Below are positions 26,950 to 35,685 of a stretch of 64,000 nt of DNA, piece after piece (the first letter of the stretch is position 1; every line of letters starts with the position of its first letter). A model generated the notes under the pieces. The model made no database searches. It saw nothing but the letters and a program-made list of their open reading frames with translations, and was not told the origin of the DNA. The stretch covers positions 123,936 through 187,935 of the forward strand of contig CAMCMB010000002.1 in NCBI GenBank assembly GCA_945875845.1, given 5' to 3'. The position numbers and the translations under genes are program-made. The DNA comes from Pirellula staleyi DSM 6068 (lineage in GTDB: Bacteria > Planctomycetota > Planctomycetia > Pirellulales > Pirellulaceae).

Positions 26950-27531
26950 ATGACTCGATTACTCCCCATCGCAGTTTTGATTTCCGGTGGCGGAACAACG
27001 CTGAAAAATTTGATTCGCCGTCGCGATCTTGGAACCTTGCCGGTGGAGTTTCGGTTGGTGATCAGTTCGCGACCGGATGCAGCAGGGCTCCAATTTGCGA
27101 ACGAAGCCTCCATTCCGACATTGGTGGTTCCGAAGCTGAGAACACAAACAGCCGAAGAGCATTCGGAAAGCGTATTTCGTCCGATTCGGGAGTCGGGTGC
27201 TCGGATTGTCGTCATGGGCGGTTATTTGCAACACGTTTTGATCCCGGACGATTTTGAGAATCGTGTTGTCAATATTCATCCATCGCTCATTCCATCCTTT
27301 TGCGGAAAAGGGATGTACGGACTTAAGGTGCATCAAGCAGCGATCGATTTTGGTGTCAAGATCACGGGCTGCACGGTTCATTACGTCGACAACCAATACG
27401 ATCATGGGCCGATCTTACTACAACGCGCGTGCGAATTACGCGAGGACGACACGGCAGAAACACTTCAAAAAAGAGTCTTTGAGATCGAGTGCGAGGCATT
27501 GCCCGACGCACTCAAACGGCTAGTGGGATAG
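26950..27531 (+). CDS. purN: phosphoribosylglycinamide formyltransferase
   Basis: A 193-residue enzyme of the usual PurN size (about 200). It transfers formyl from 10-formyl-tetrahydrofolate to GAR in purine synthesis. Substrate loop ISGGGTTLKN sits at 11-20. The catalytic triad is visible as N108 and H110 in VVNIHPSLIP and D151 in QYDHGPI, at the spacing known for E. coli PurN (N106, H108, D144). The start ATG at 26950 lies 9 bases after the preceding stop. The stop codon is the first part of a strong hairpin (27529-27573) that probably ends the transcript. Other purine genes are not nearby. Confidence 0.94.
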   Translation: MTRLLPIAVLISGGGTTLKNLIRRRDLGTLPVEFRLVISSRPDAAGLQFANEASIPTLVVPKLRTQTAEEHSESVFRPIRESGARIVVMGGYLQHVLIPDDFENRVVNIHPSLIPSFCGKGMYGLKVHQAAIDFGVKITGCTVHYVDNQYDHGPILLQRACELREDDTAETLQKRVFEIECEALPDALKRLVG

Positions 27532-27573
27532 GCTTCTAGCCTGTCATTTTTTGCATGACAGGCTGGAAGCCTA
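27529..27573. terminator. hairpin C, copy 2, likely bidirectional terminator
   Basis: Arms taggcttctagcctgtcat (27529-27547) and atgacaggctggaagccta (27555-27573) pair with one mismatch around tttttgc. The arm starts at the purN stop codon and ends at the stop of the opposite-strand remnant, so it could terminate both. Sequence family is shared with 11527-11592 and 60424-60485. Confidence 0.75.
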
Positions 27574-27906
27574 ACTTAATGCTTCAGGCGATAGCCCGCA
27601 CGACGTTAGCAACGTCCGCTGAACCGTCAGGTCGTGCTCGTAGGAAAAGTCCGATGATTTTTCGCCGCGAAGGATGCGAGCCATATCAGCGGCATCATCG
27701 ACATAGCGTGTGTATTTTGGAAATGACAGGTTCTGATAGCCCTTTTTGAACTTGTCATGCGGTTCATCGAACGTCACGAGCGCCGAGGGATTGTCGAGCG
27801 GTTGAACGTGAAACGTCCCTTTGGTACCAGCCACCGTCAAGTGTCGGGCAGCAATCCATCGCAATGTGTCTCGTCGCGTGAGATTTTTCATTGTTTCTTT
27901 CTGCAA
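27571..27906 (-). pseudogene. C-terminal remnant of a Gfo/Idh/MocA-type oxidoreductase
   Basis: The 111 codons translate to a segment (HLTVAGTKGTFHVQPLDNP, FKKGYQNLSFPKYTRYVDD, RILRGEKSSDFSYEHDLTVQ) that matches the last third of Gfo/Idh/MocA family NAD(P)-dependent sugar oxidoreductases. The Rossmann domain with GxGxxG and the EKP block is absent. There is no room for it, since the alpha/beta hydrolase gene ends 6 bases upstream at 27912. The N-terminal few residues (MQKETMKNLTRRDTLRW) may come from other sequence fused at the breakpoint. I therefore call it a 5'-truncated remnant. It could be expressed by read-through from the hydrolase gene, but a complete enzyme is not possible. Confidence 0.65.
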
Positions 27907-27911
27907 ACGAG

Positions 27912-28766
27912 CTATTTCGGACTTTGAACTTTCACCAAGTGGTTATCGAACCATTCGACCATTTCCTTTGCGAGCAAGCGATTGCCGTCAGCGTCGAACC
28001 CGTGAGCAGCGCCTTGGATGACAACCAGCTTGCTATCCACCTTGACTCCGTCGAACGCTTCTTTGATTTTCTCACTGTGCCACAACGGAACCAGCTCATC
28101 TTGGTCCCCGTGAACCAACAAGGTAGGTGCATCGTCTGAGGTCACCTTCATGAGGGGGGAGACCGACTCCGCTTGAGATGGATCGAATCTTAGGGCTGGG
28201 AATTGCTCGCGTCTGGGGCTTTTGAAATCGACGTAAGGAGCTAGATCCGTCGGCGGAAAGACGGCGACCACAGCCGCCACTCGGGCAATCGGGTCATTCT
28301 TCTGTTTTGAACCACCAACCGTCCCAAGCATCAAGGAAAGGTGCCCCCCCGCACTGAATCCGAACACACCCAATCGCTTCGAATCGACGTGCCATTTATC
28401 TGCACTGCTTGCGATGAAGCTAAGCGCAAGCTGCACGTCGCCAACGCATTCAGGAACAAAATACCGAGGGCTGCTACCATGCCTAACAGTAAAAACCGTG
28501 TACCCGGCATCGGACAGGTGTCGAAACATTGGAGCAATCTGCTTCGGCTCAGTCCATGTGGAAACCCAACCGCCACTTACCATAAAAAGGACACCAACCC
28601 CGTTCGCTTTTTCTTTAGGTTTAAAAACATCAAAGGTCAACGCCATGCCATCTTTGTGCCCGTAAACAATGTCGGGAGTTACTTCCAAGCGATCCAGCTG
28701 CCCCCACGAGCAGTTGTTGCCCAAAAGCACAAACGCAATCGCCATAAAGATGTGGAAGTGATTCAT
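27912..28766 (-). CDS. secreted alpha/beta hydrolase (esterase-like)
   Basis: The start is set at ATG ending 28766 (MNHFHIFMAIAFVLLGNNCSWG, 284 residues), which supplies a signal peptide; the track ORF adds 76 implausible residues. The alpha/beta hydrolase core shows oxyanion region MVSGGW, nucleophile elbow GFSAGG, acid residue in LVHGDQDELVPL and catalytic His in GAAHGFD. That order and length fit the BD-FAE/dienelactone-hydrolase-like esterases often found in planctomycete polysaccharide or sulfatase loci. Substrate is unknown. It acts in the periplasm or outside. It is divergent from ilvB with 306 bases between them. Confidence 0.87.
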   Translation of the reverse strand: MNHFHIFMAIAFVLLGNNCSWGQLDRLEVTPDIVYGHKDGMALTFDVFKPKEKANGVGVLFMVSGGWVSTWTEPKQIAPMFRHLSDAGYTVFTVRHGSSPRYFVPECVGDVQLALSFIASSADKWHVDSKRLGVFGFSAGGHLSLMLGTVGGSKQKNDPIARVAAVVAVFPPTDLAPYVDFKSPRREQFPALRFDPSQAESVSPLMKVTSDDAPTLLVHGDQDELVPLWHSEKIKEAFDGVKVDSKLVVIQGAAHGFDADGNRLLAKEMVEWFDNHLVKVQSPK

Positions 28767-29072
28767 TTTTGCCCTAACTTGGTTGTTTCGATGGGAGGTA
28801 CTTTGGCTCGGCATTCCTATGCGTAAAAAATAGCGAGTCGGATTGTAACCAATTTTCCGAAGCGATATCGAACTCGAACGAGCTTGGCGGACTCCCTTTG
28901 GGGAGCCGGGCAGATCATTCGACGAGTTGCGAACCTCGTGGTATAATCGCGAGTCGTGTAAATCGCGAGAATTCCCTGAGTATTTAGGGAACAAACTCGA
29001 TCGCGATCAAAATTTTATCAAATGTTGATTTTTGCAACAAACTGTTCCTGCTCAGTTTAGGAGAGAAAACGA
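28767..29072. other. 306-base divergent region, hydrolase / ilvB
   Basis: It contains a likely ilvB promoter (28919-28947), a small hairpin ggactccctttggggagcc (about 28889-28907) and a weak stem ttccct/agggaa (about 28973-28992) in the ilvB leader. No open leader peptide rich in branched-chain codons was recognised, so attenuation is not supported. Confidence 0.45.
28919..28947 (+). promoter_or_regulatory. putative sigma70-type promoter of ilvB
   Basis: A perfect TATAAT lies at 28942-28947 with TCGACG (4 of 6 matches to TTGACA) 17 bases upstream. It is about 125 bases before the ilvB start codon. It is judged by eye only. Confidence 0.45.
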
Positions 29073-30851
29073 ATGGCTTCTGTTTCTAGCCGTCAAGCAA
29101 CCACTGTGATGACCGGCGCCGAAATCGTGGTGAAGTCCCTTGTGGATCACGGCGTAGAAGTCATTTTCGCATATCCAGGTGGATGCAGCATGCCGATGCA
29201 CCAAGCGCTGACGCGGTATTCCGATCGGCTCAGGACGATTCTGCCACGACACGAACAAGGGGGCGCCTTCGCGGCCCAGGGTTATGCTCGATCCACGGGT
29301 AAGATCGGTGTTGTTATGGCCACCAGCGGTCCAGGCGCCACGAATCTCGTGACCAGCATTGCCGATGCAAAGATGGATAGTATCCCGTTGCTGGCAATAA
29401 CCGGACAGGTTCCAACGCACGTCATTGGCACCGATGCGTTTCAAGAGACGCCAATCGTCGAGGTTTGCCGCGGAATCACCAAGCACCATTACTTGGTTAC
29501 CGACGTCAAAGATGTCCCGCGCGTAATGAAAGAAGCGTTTCACATTGCGACGACGGGGCGACCTGGTCCGGTATTGGTTGATATGCCAAAGGATGTTCAG
29601 CTCAGCAGTTGCGAAGTGGATTGGGAGGTGCCGATGAACTTGCCAGGCTATCAGCCCACGAAACACCCTAATGCAAGGCCCGAGCAAATCCGACAAATAG
29701 CTGCCGCCATCAAGCACAGCAGGCGACCGGTTATCTATTGCGGTGGCGGGGTCGTGACGGGTGAAGCCGCTGCGGAATTGCGGCTGCTGGCAGAAAAAAC
29801 CGGAATTCCCGTCACCATGACGGTGATGGGGCTGGGGCTTTATCCTGCCGATGGTCCATTGTCGCTCGATATGTTAGGGATGCACGGCAGCGCTTACGCA
29901 AACTATGCAGTTCGCGATTGCGATTTGTTGATCGCTCTAGGGGTTCGATTTGACGACCGGGTGACCGGAAACCTCGCGTCGTTTGCAAAGAATGCGAAAA
30001 TCATTCACGTCGATATCGACGCATCCGAACTCAACAAGAACAAGATTGCTCATATCTCGGTTCGAAGTGAAATTAATTTTGCGTTGAAGGAACTCAACAA
30101 GATCGTTGAAAAGCCCGATGACATTTCTGCTTGGGTAGCCAACTGTAGTGCGCTCAAGGCAAAGCACCCGTTTGCGTACGACGACAAGTTCGATGGGATT
30201 CTCCAGCAGCATGCGATCCGAACGCTGTCGAACCTGACTAAGAGCCGAGATACCTATGTCACGGTCGGTGTGGGCCAACACCAAATGTGGGCAGCCCAAT
30301 TCTTTCAGTTCCGTAGGCCGCGTACTTGGCATAGCAGCAGCGGACTTGGAACCATGGGCTTCGGCTTGCCAGCCGCCATGGGAGTTCAAGCAGCCCACCC
30401 TGGCTCGCTGGTGATCGACATCGATGGCGACGGGTCCTTTCAAATGAACATCCAAGAGCTAGCAACATTGCACTGCGAAAAACTCCCTGTGAAGGTATTG
30501 TTGCTCAACAACCAACACCTCGGCATGGTGGTCCAATGGGAGGATCGATTTGAGGGGGCCAATCGGGCTCATACCTATCTTGGCCCAATCGATCATGAAG
30601 AAGCCAAGGGACCCGGGTCGATGGTAGCACATTCCTATGCGTCCAACCGCTATCCGAACTTCGTCCAAATCGCGAAGGGTTATGGATGTGGTGCGGCGAC
30701 GGTTCGTAAAAAGGCAGATTTGGAAGCTGCATTGCAAGAAATGATTAGTTATCCCGGACCATTCGTGTTAGACGTAGAAGTCCCCTATCAAGAGCATGTA
30801 TTGCCAATGATTCCTGGGGGCAAAACGGTCGACGACATGATTTTGAAGTAA
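29073..30851 (+). CDS. ilvB: acetolactate synthase large subunit
   Basis: A 592-residue thiamine-diphosphate enzyme that condenses pyruvate (or pyruvate and 2-ketobutyrate) in valine, leucine and isoleucine synthesis. Catalytic glutamate E61 lies in [15 protein letters not shown]. The central FAD/Rossmann domain contains [11 protein letters not shown]. The C-terminal ThDP-binding block reads [20 protein letters not shown] ribosome site ttaggagag precedes ATG 29073. The regulatory small subunit IlvN/IlvH is not adjacent; the next gene encodes an NfeD-like protein. No transmembrane segments. Related ThDP enzymes such as glyoxylate carboligase are less likely because of the high similarity of the motif contexts to ALS. 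Confidence 0.93.
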   Translation: MASVSSRQATTVMTGAEIVVKSLVDHGVEVIFAYPGGCSMPMHQALTRYSDRLRTILPRHEQGGAFAAQGYARSTGKIGVVMATSGPGATNLVTSIADAKMDSIPLLAITGQVPTHVIGTDAFQETPIVEVCRGITKHHYLVTDVKDVPRVMKEAFHIATTGRPGPVLVDMPKDVQLSSCEVDWEVPMNLPGYQPTKHPNARPEQIRQIAAAIKHSRRPVIYCGGGVVTGEAAAELRLLAEKTGIPVTMTVMGLGLYPADGPLSLDMLGMHGSAYANYAVRDCDLLIALGVRFDDRVTGNLASFAKNAKIIHVDIDASELNKNKIAHISVRSEINFALKELNKIVEKPDDISAWVANCSALKAKHPFAYDDKFDGILQQHAIRTLSNLTKSRDTYVTVGVGQHQMWAAQFFQFRRPRTWHSSSGLGTMGFGLPAAMGVQAAHPGSLVIDIDGDGSFQMNIQELATLHCEKLPVKVLLLNNQHLGMVVQWEDRFEGANRAHTYLGPIDHEEAKGPGSMVAHSYASNRYPNFVQIAKGYGCGAATVRKKADLEAALQEMISYPGPFVLDVEVPYQEHVLPMIPGGKTVDDMILK

Positions 30852-30920
30852 GTGCCGGTGAACGCGTCTGAAAAACGATGGCTGACCTAGGAATGAGGAT
30901 CGTTTGAAAAGGAGAAGGAT

Positions 30921-31496
30921 TTGTCATTTATCGCAATAGCCTTGCTGTTGTTTTTGGCAGCTATGGTCATCTTTGCAATCGATTTGATGATCCCTAGTGG
31001 TGGTGTACTTGTCGGTGTCACTGCTTGCCTTGCCTTTGCGTCGGTTGTTTTCGCGTTTCGTCATAGCACGAGTTCTGGAATCTGGATGCTCATCGCTTCG
31101 ATGGGAGCCATTCCGATCATGATGTGGTTGTTTGTCGAGGTGTGGCCACGGACTCCGCTCGGGAGACGTATGATCAGCAAGCCGGAACCGTCCGGGTCGT
31201 ATGTTTGGTCCGACGCTGCCAAATCAGAAAATGCCGACTCGCTGATCGGTGCGGAAGGGATTGTGTTAAACGAGATGATTCCAAGCGGCTTGGTTCAGCT
31301 CGGCGACCAGACTTATGAAGCCTTTAGCGAAACCGGGCCGATCGACGCTGGAAAATTGGTTCGAGTCGTTCGTTTGGATGTGGGCCGATTGGTAGTGGCT
31401 GTTGTCCGTGAAAGAAAACGAATGGATGCCCCCATGTCTCAGGGGACTGGACTAGACCGCCCTATCTCCGAGCTCGACCTTGAATCAATTGATTAG
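30921..31496 (+). CDS. NfeD-like membrane protein (TTG start)
   Basis: A 191-residue protein starting at TTG 30921 with the ribosome site GGAGAAGG directly upstream. Three N-terminal membrane helices (IALLLFLAAMVIFAIDLM, VLVGVTACLAFASVVFAF, IWMLIASMGAIPIMMWLFV) are followed by a C-terminal OB-fold-like domain (LIGAEGIVLNEMIPSGLVQLGDQTYEAFSE...VRVVRLDVGRLVV), the NfeD layout. NfeD proteins pair with stomatin/SPFH proteins in membrane microdomains; no SPFH gene is present here. Its stop overlaps the opposite-strand DUF1501 stop by four bases. It may be cotranscribed with ilvB (69-base gap). Confidence 0.82.
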   Translation: MSFIAIALLLFLAAMVIFAIDLMIPSGGVLVGVTACLAFASVVFAFRHSTSSGIWMLIASMGAIPIMMWLFVEVWPRTPLGRRMISKPEPSGSYVWSDAAKSENADSLIGAEGIVLNEMIPSGLVQLGDQTYEAFSETGPIDAGKLVRVVRLDVGRLVVAVVRERKRMDAPMSQGTGLDRPISELDLESID

Positions 31497-32947
31497 ACAA
31501 GGCCAGCGATCGGTTCGCCTTGGTAAATGTGGTGCGGCCGGTCTGCGGCATCTTTCCAAACGGCCGTCGCGGGAATTCCAAGTGCATGGTAGATGGTGGC
31601 CGCAAAATTCTCGGGTTTGACTGGTAATTCGGCGGGATACGCACCATGCGCGTCCGATTTTCCGACCACGTTGCCACCGCGCACACCACCGCCGGCGAAG
31701 AAGACGGATTGAACGGCTCCCCAATGATCGCGGCCTGGCAGTTTGTAATGGGATGGAAGCAAAGTGATTTGGGGAGTACGACCAAACTCACCTGCCATCA
31801 CCACCAATGTCTCGTCGAGTTCACCTGTCGAGTGAAGGTCATCCAGCAATGCCGACACCGCGCGATCCGTGGGCGGTAGGAGGGCGTTCTTCAAATGGGG
31901 AAACGCATTGCCGTGCGTGTCCCACGTTTCGTCGTTCCCCAGATTGACTTGAACTAAGTTCACTCCAGCCGACACCAACCGACGCGCCATCAACAAAGAC
32001 CAACCAAAGGAATTGCGTCCGTAGCGGTCGAGCGTCTTCGCATCCGCATGCGTCACGTCCAAGGCTTGTTGTACAGACTGCTCGGTTAGGAGTGAAATCG
32101 CTCCCTGCCGAAGTCGATCGAAGGATTGCGTCTCGGCAAAGCCGGACAATGCACTCCGCTGATGCTTCAGCGATTCGAGCAGTTGCAGTCGGCCCGCCAC
32201 CTCCTTTAGGCCTAAGCCGTCGGGCAAAGTGAGCTGTGGAGCTTGGAAGAGACGCGCGTCTGGCTTACCACGATCTTGGTGGTCAAAACCAAACTCGGGG
32301 AAAGCACCATACGAAGTATTATGAAATGGCGAAGCCGCAATCATCCACGGGTCGTGTTGCGATCCCATCTCACCCGCGTGTTGGCCGGGAATGATTCTCC
32401 CAGTGGAATGAACCAAACGCTCAGGAAGCATAACCGCGGTGGGTAGATTGTTTCGGGGATGGGTCGCTCGACCTGCCACCGAAGCGATGGAGGGTCGATC
32501 GGTGCGATTGGAACCGTTGGGGTTGAAACCTGTCGGAAGTTGCGAATGGCCGGTAAGCATGATGTGATGCGCAGCGGAGTGATCGTTCGAACCGTGTGTT
32601 AGCGATCGACATAAGGCCCATAATGGACTTCGGTCCGCTAGCATCGGTAAGTGTTCGCAAATTTGAAGGCCGGGCGTTCGCGTGTCGATCGGCTTGAATT
32701 CCCCCCGGATATTTTCCGGAGCGTTCGGCTTCATATCGAAGCTCTCATGTTGAGCCAGACCGCCCGACAAAAAAATGAAAATACATGACTTGGCTTTGCC
32801 GTGGGGAAGAATGGACTGAGCCGCCGCATTGGCTTGACGCAGCCCAGACAGATGATTCATCCCGAGCCCAAGAATTCCAATAGCGCCCGCGTGAATCGCT
32901 GTCCGTCGCGAAACGGCAGGATGGTGCCAAGAGTGATGTGATTTCAT
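31493..32947 (-). CDS. DUF1501 Tat-exported protein 1
   Basis: The start is set at ATG ending 32947 (MKSHHSWHHPAVSRRTAIHAG, 484 residues), which yields a twin-arginine signal (SRRTAIHAGAIGILGLGM). The body shows the DUF1501 hallmarks: SCIFIFLSGGLAQHESFDMKP, PIDTRTPGLQICEHLPMLA, a mid GSNDHSAAHH block, DETWDTHGNAFPHLK, MAGEFGRTPQI and RDHWG. The fold is alkaline phosphatase/sulfatase-like with unknown activity. In planctomycetes DUF1501 genes usually stand beside DUF1549/DUF1553 cytochrome genes. No such partner is adjacent here, although a PVC cytochrome gene is 4 kb upstream. The gene converges on the NfeD gene with overlapping stops. Confidence 0.92.
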   Translation of the reverse strand: MKSHHSWHHPAVSRRTAIHAGAIGILGLGMNHLSGLRQANAAAQSILPHGKAKSCIFIFLSGGLAQHESFDMKPNAPENIRGEFKPIDTRTPGLQICEHLPMLADRSPLWALCRSLTHGSNDHSAAHHIMLTGHSQLPTGFNPNGSNRTDRPSIASVAGRATHPRNNLPTAVMLPERLVHSTGRIIPGQHAGEMGSQHDPWMIAASPFHNTSYGAFPEFGFDHQDRGKPDARLFQAPQLTLPDGLGLKEVAGRLQLLESLKHQRSALSGFAETQSFDRLRQGAISLLTEQSVQQALDVTHADAKTLDRYGRNSFGWSLLMARRLVSAGVNLVQVNLGNDETWDTHGNAFPHLKNALLPPTDRAVSALLDDLHSTGELDETLVVMAGEFGRTPQITLLPSHYKLPGRDHWGAVQSVFFAGGGVRGGNVVGKSDAHGAYPAELPVKPENFAATIYHALGIPATAVWKDAADRPHHIYQGEPIAGLV

Positions 32948-33100
32948 CGAAAGGCATTGGTAGGTAGTTAGTGGTTTGTCGTCGAGTCCACGCACCTTTA
33001 TATCTTAGCAGCTAAAAACCATAATTGCGACCAGAGATTGGTACGACCCTAGGATTTCTACGCTTGCTAAGCACATCCGCAACTGTTTTTCAAACCAATG

Positions 33101-33173
33101 AGCCGTTGGGCGATAGCCCCGGTTTTCTAATTGCTCGACATTCGTCGAGAACCGGGGCTATCGCCCAACGGCT
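33101..33173. repeat. long intergenic hairpin D
   Basis: A perfect 24-bp arm agccgttgggcgatagcccc(ggtt) starting at 33101 pairs with the segment ending at 33173. The loop itself contains ctcga/tcgag. It lies in the 263-base space between the peptidase gene and DUF1501. It may terminate the peptidase transcript, but the lack of a T run and the length suggest a mobile palindromic unit. Confidence 0.85.
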
Positions 33174-33210
33174 ACCAGTTTGTTTCACTCGAAGACTCAT
33201 ACCGCTGTGC

Positions 33211-34059
33211 TTAGCGTCGGTAGAAATCCGAAAACGCATCGCGCCAGGAGGGAATTTTCGGCGCTAATCGATGGCTTAAGAAGCCGGCACCTCGCTTGTT
33301 TTGATGGTCCTGCAGGTACTTTTGGTACGTCGAACGTGTCTCGTCCGAGGAGTGGAGCAAAAAGGTTATCACGCTCCACGCGTCTCGATACTCTTTGGCG
33401 TTCAAGCCGGAACTGGAATCCATTCGCTCCAGTTTTTGCAAATCCACAACTTGCCCATACCGAACTTGCGAACGAGTCGCGTGGAAATGCGACGTGTGCC
33501 CAACAGGATTTTCGCCAATCGTCTCAAAGTACTCTGCCAATCCTTCGTCTTGCCAGAGAGGCAGGGTCAGTCCGCTCACGTCCAAAAGGGCGTGCGTGCA
33601 CTCATGCCGAACATCGCTTATCCACCCGTCATGAAAGTACGTCAGCACCAGACCAGGTCCCCTATGTCGTATGTAAAGCGCTCCGCGATTCGGCGCACCC
33701 GGAAGTATTTTATGCGCATAAGCATCTAACGATTCACGATTCTCAAGGACCACGACTTGGATCATTTCCTGTGCAACCGATACTTGCAGTGTTAGACTCA
33801 ACTCGGTTGGCAAGCTGCATAGCGACGGCAAGTACCTTTCGAATTGAGCGAGTGGAACAGTGCTATGAATGCAGAATTGCGATGCTGTGTGCTGGACCAG
33901 CCAGGTTGGTGCTTGGGACCAAGAGCAAACCGAACTGCCGATCACGGTTGCAAACCCGATTGTCGCCATTAGGCAAACCTGCAACAAATTCGTACAGCGA
34001 GACTGGGGACAGCTATCGATGAGTTCAAGTCGAACCCCTAAGTCACTTGAAGAATTCAT
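33211..34059 (-). CDS. exported gluzincin-like metallopeptidase
   Basis: With the start at the ATG ending 34059 (MNSSSDLGVRLEL) the protein is 282 residues. The track start at 34107 is also possible. A hydrophobic segment at about 29-45 serves as signal or anchor. The zinc motif HECTH is at 152-156 (VRHECTHALLD) and is followed by DEGLAEYF at about 171-178, the HExxH plus downstream glutamate layout of gluzincins. This spacing recalls the planctomycete DUF1570-type putative peptidases. Substrate is unknown. It is the last gene of a minus-strand run and overlaps the preceding gene's stop by 17 bases, so the two are probably translated together. Confidence 0.75.
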   Translation of the reverse strand: MNSSSDLGVRLELIDSCPQSRCTNLLQVCLMATIGFATVIGSSVCSWSQAPTWLVQHTASQFCIHSTVPLAQFERYLPSLCSLPTELSLTLQVSVAQEMIQVVVLENRESLDAYAHKILPGAPNRGALYIRHRGPGLVLTYFHDGWISDVRHECTHALLDVSGLTLPLWQDEGLAEYFETIGENPVGHTSHFHATRSQVRYGQVVDLQKLERMDSSSGLNAKEYRDAWSVITFLLHSSDETRSTYQKYLQDHQNKRGAGFLSHRLAPKIPSWRDAFSDFYRR

Positions 34060-34870
34060 TTTCAGATGTCGGCTTGAACTCTTGCATCGAAGTAAGGATT
34101 TTGGCAATGCGACTTCGGTCGAGGTCCGACAAAGACTCCGTCAGGTTCAGGCGAGCGATGACTGTTTCAGGCGTGTTGCTACCCACAATCGTTCGGCGAA
34201 GTTCGGTGGGTAATTGCGATTGATCGACCAGCATCTTGTTCAATTGGAGACGCAATTGTGGCGGCACATGGCGATAGAGGCCATTGATCCTTGTTACCCA
34301 GTCTGAGAATTCGCCATAACTTGCTGCGATTTCTTTCTTAGCTGCAGTAGGCTGAAACGTATAACGGATCGATTTGTTACTGATGGAAATGAAATTATCT
34401 GCTTCGCGTTCAGGTAGGCCTTGGATCGCAAATGCGGCCTGCTGTTGGGGCGTTAGCAAACCTAGAGCTTTCTCCAGCTGGGTTTCAATGACTTGCATAT
34501 CCAGATGCACCAAGGATCGTTTTTTCTCGTCGAGCAAAGTGATTCGTCCCTTGGCAGGATCAATCACAGTGTGCCTACCCGCGAAATCATCCAGCTCAAT
34601 GGTTAGGCCATCTGAGAAGATCGTCTGCACACTGGAAATGGGTGGTTTTGTATCATCGGAGTAGATGTCCACCCGAATGTGGAAATCTTTCACTGGCAAT
34701 GCATTGTTCACATTCCGAGCACTAGCCAATTGATTTGTGGACCTTTGTTGGGAGTTGGGTTGCGATTCCGCCCGTTCCACGAACGTAAGAAAGCAAATCA
34801 TGATTGCTACATGAGTAACAGAGTGCCGAGCAACAGTCATGCATTTGAGCGGGAAATGGGAAGCAGTCAT
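34043..34870 (-). CDS. secreted hypothetical protein, partner of the metallopeptidase gene
   Basis: 275 residues, not recognised. An N-terminal hydrophobic stretch (THVAIMICFLTFV) with Ala-Glu-Ser after it suggests a signal peptide. The middle part is beta-rich (HIRVDIYSDDTKPPISSVQTIFSDGLTIELD, ITLLDEKKRSLVHLDMQV), and the C-terminal part helical with leucine-rich segments. From memory this resembles a family of planctomycete proteins that carry a short lipoprotein-carrier-like beta domain; I cannot confirm that. It lies between a lipoprotein gene (29 bases upstream) and the overlapping peptidase gene, so a shared envelope function is inferred. Confidence 0.65.
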   Translation of the reverse strand: MTASHFPLKCMTVARHSVTHVAIMICFLTFVERAESQPNSQQRSTNQLASARNVNNALPVKDFHIRVDIYSDDTKPPISSVQTIFSDGLTIELDDFAGRHTVIDPAKGRITLLDEKKRSLVHLDMQVIETQLEKALGLLTPQQQAAFAIQGLPEREADNFISISNKSIRYTFQPTAAKKEIAASYGEFSDWVTRINGLYRHVPPQLRLQLNKMLVDQSQLPTELRRTIVGSNTPETVIARLNLTESLSDLDRSRIAKILTSMQEFKPTSENEFFK

Positions 34871-34899
34871 TTTGGGAACGATCGGTTCGCTGAATCGGA

Positions 34900-35613
34900 T
34901 TAACGAAAGGATTGAATTGAAGCACTACTCGCATCTTTGGCAACGTCGATCGATGGATCGTACGGATAAAATATGCGACCTACGCGCTGGGCGACTTCGG
35001 AAAGATAAAACCTCTGAAAGGTCGCTTCATCGGAATCGGTGACTGGGACGCCCATGCTTGGAAAGACGAAATCAGGGAACACTTTTCGAAAAACCGGGCT
35101 GCCACCATCCGAAACATTGTGAACCGTAACGGTGGTAGTGCTCGTCCCCTTATAGAGCGTTGGGCCGTCGCGAAGCTTCAGGTTTGCAACGTCGATCGCG
35201 ACAATGTAGTCCGCACCAAGCCGGCTGCCAATCAGCGACATGCCTTGTTCGTTCGCGGGCATATCACTGATAATACGACTGATCTCTTCTTGGTTCACCA
35301 TTTGGATTTTTTTGACATGGGTGGCCAAGAGGGCATGCACATGGTTCGACATGATGATTCCGGATGCATCTGCATTGAGTCCAGCGGATGTACTGACAAC
35401 CACCGCCACTTTTTTCTCCTTGAACTCATCAAACTCAGCGGGTGTATCGGTCCCCTTGATGACGCGAATCACGTTCGCTGCGAACGAAAGGCACCCAGAA
35501 CTACTCAAGAGTGTCGTGGACAGAAACAGGAAGATGACCAGCTTGAATACCAAGGTTCTCGTTGGGGTGACAATTTCTTTTTGTCGAACATTGGTTCGGT
35601 TGCTTGCAGCCAT
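34900..35613 (-). CDS. lipoprotein, CsgG/TolB-N-like fold suggested
   Basis: 237 residues with a clear lipoprotein signal: hydrophobic LVFKLVIFLFLSTTLLSSSGC with the lipid cysteine at 41. The mature part alternates strands and helices (KKVAVVVSTSAGLN, MVNQEEISRIISDMPA, LIGSRLGADYIVAIDVANLKL). This order (short strand, degradative-sounding serine stretch, helix, then LGADYIVAIDV) recalls the nucleotide-like alpha/beta domain of CsgG/LpoB-type lipoproteins. I treat that as a weak inference. The C-terminus is FYPYDPSIDVAKD followed by low-complexity serines. It sits between DUF2752 and a secreted hypothetical in the same direction. Confidence 0.7.
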   Translation of the reverse strand: MAASNRTNVRQKEIVTPTRTLVFKLVIFLFLSTTLLSSSGCLSFAANVIRVIKGTDTPAEFDEFKEKKVAVVVSTSAGLNADASGIIMSNHVHALLATHVKKIQMVNQEEISRIISDMPANEQGMSLIGSRLGADYIVAIDVANLKLRDGPTLYKGTSTTTVTVHNVSDGGSPVFRKVFPDFVFPSMGVPVTDSDEATFQRFYLSEVAQRVGRIFYPYDPSIDVAKDASSASIQSFR

Positions 35614-35685
35614 GCAGGAATCCTTTCCTAGCGCACTTTGCCATTCAAAAATCTGAGTTTTGCTCTCTCATTGACGGTGCTTGTA

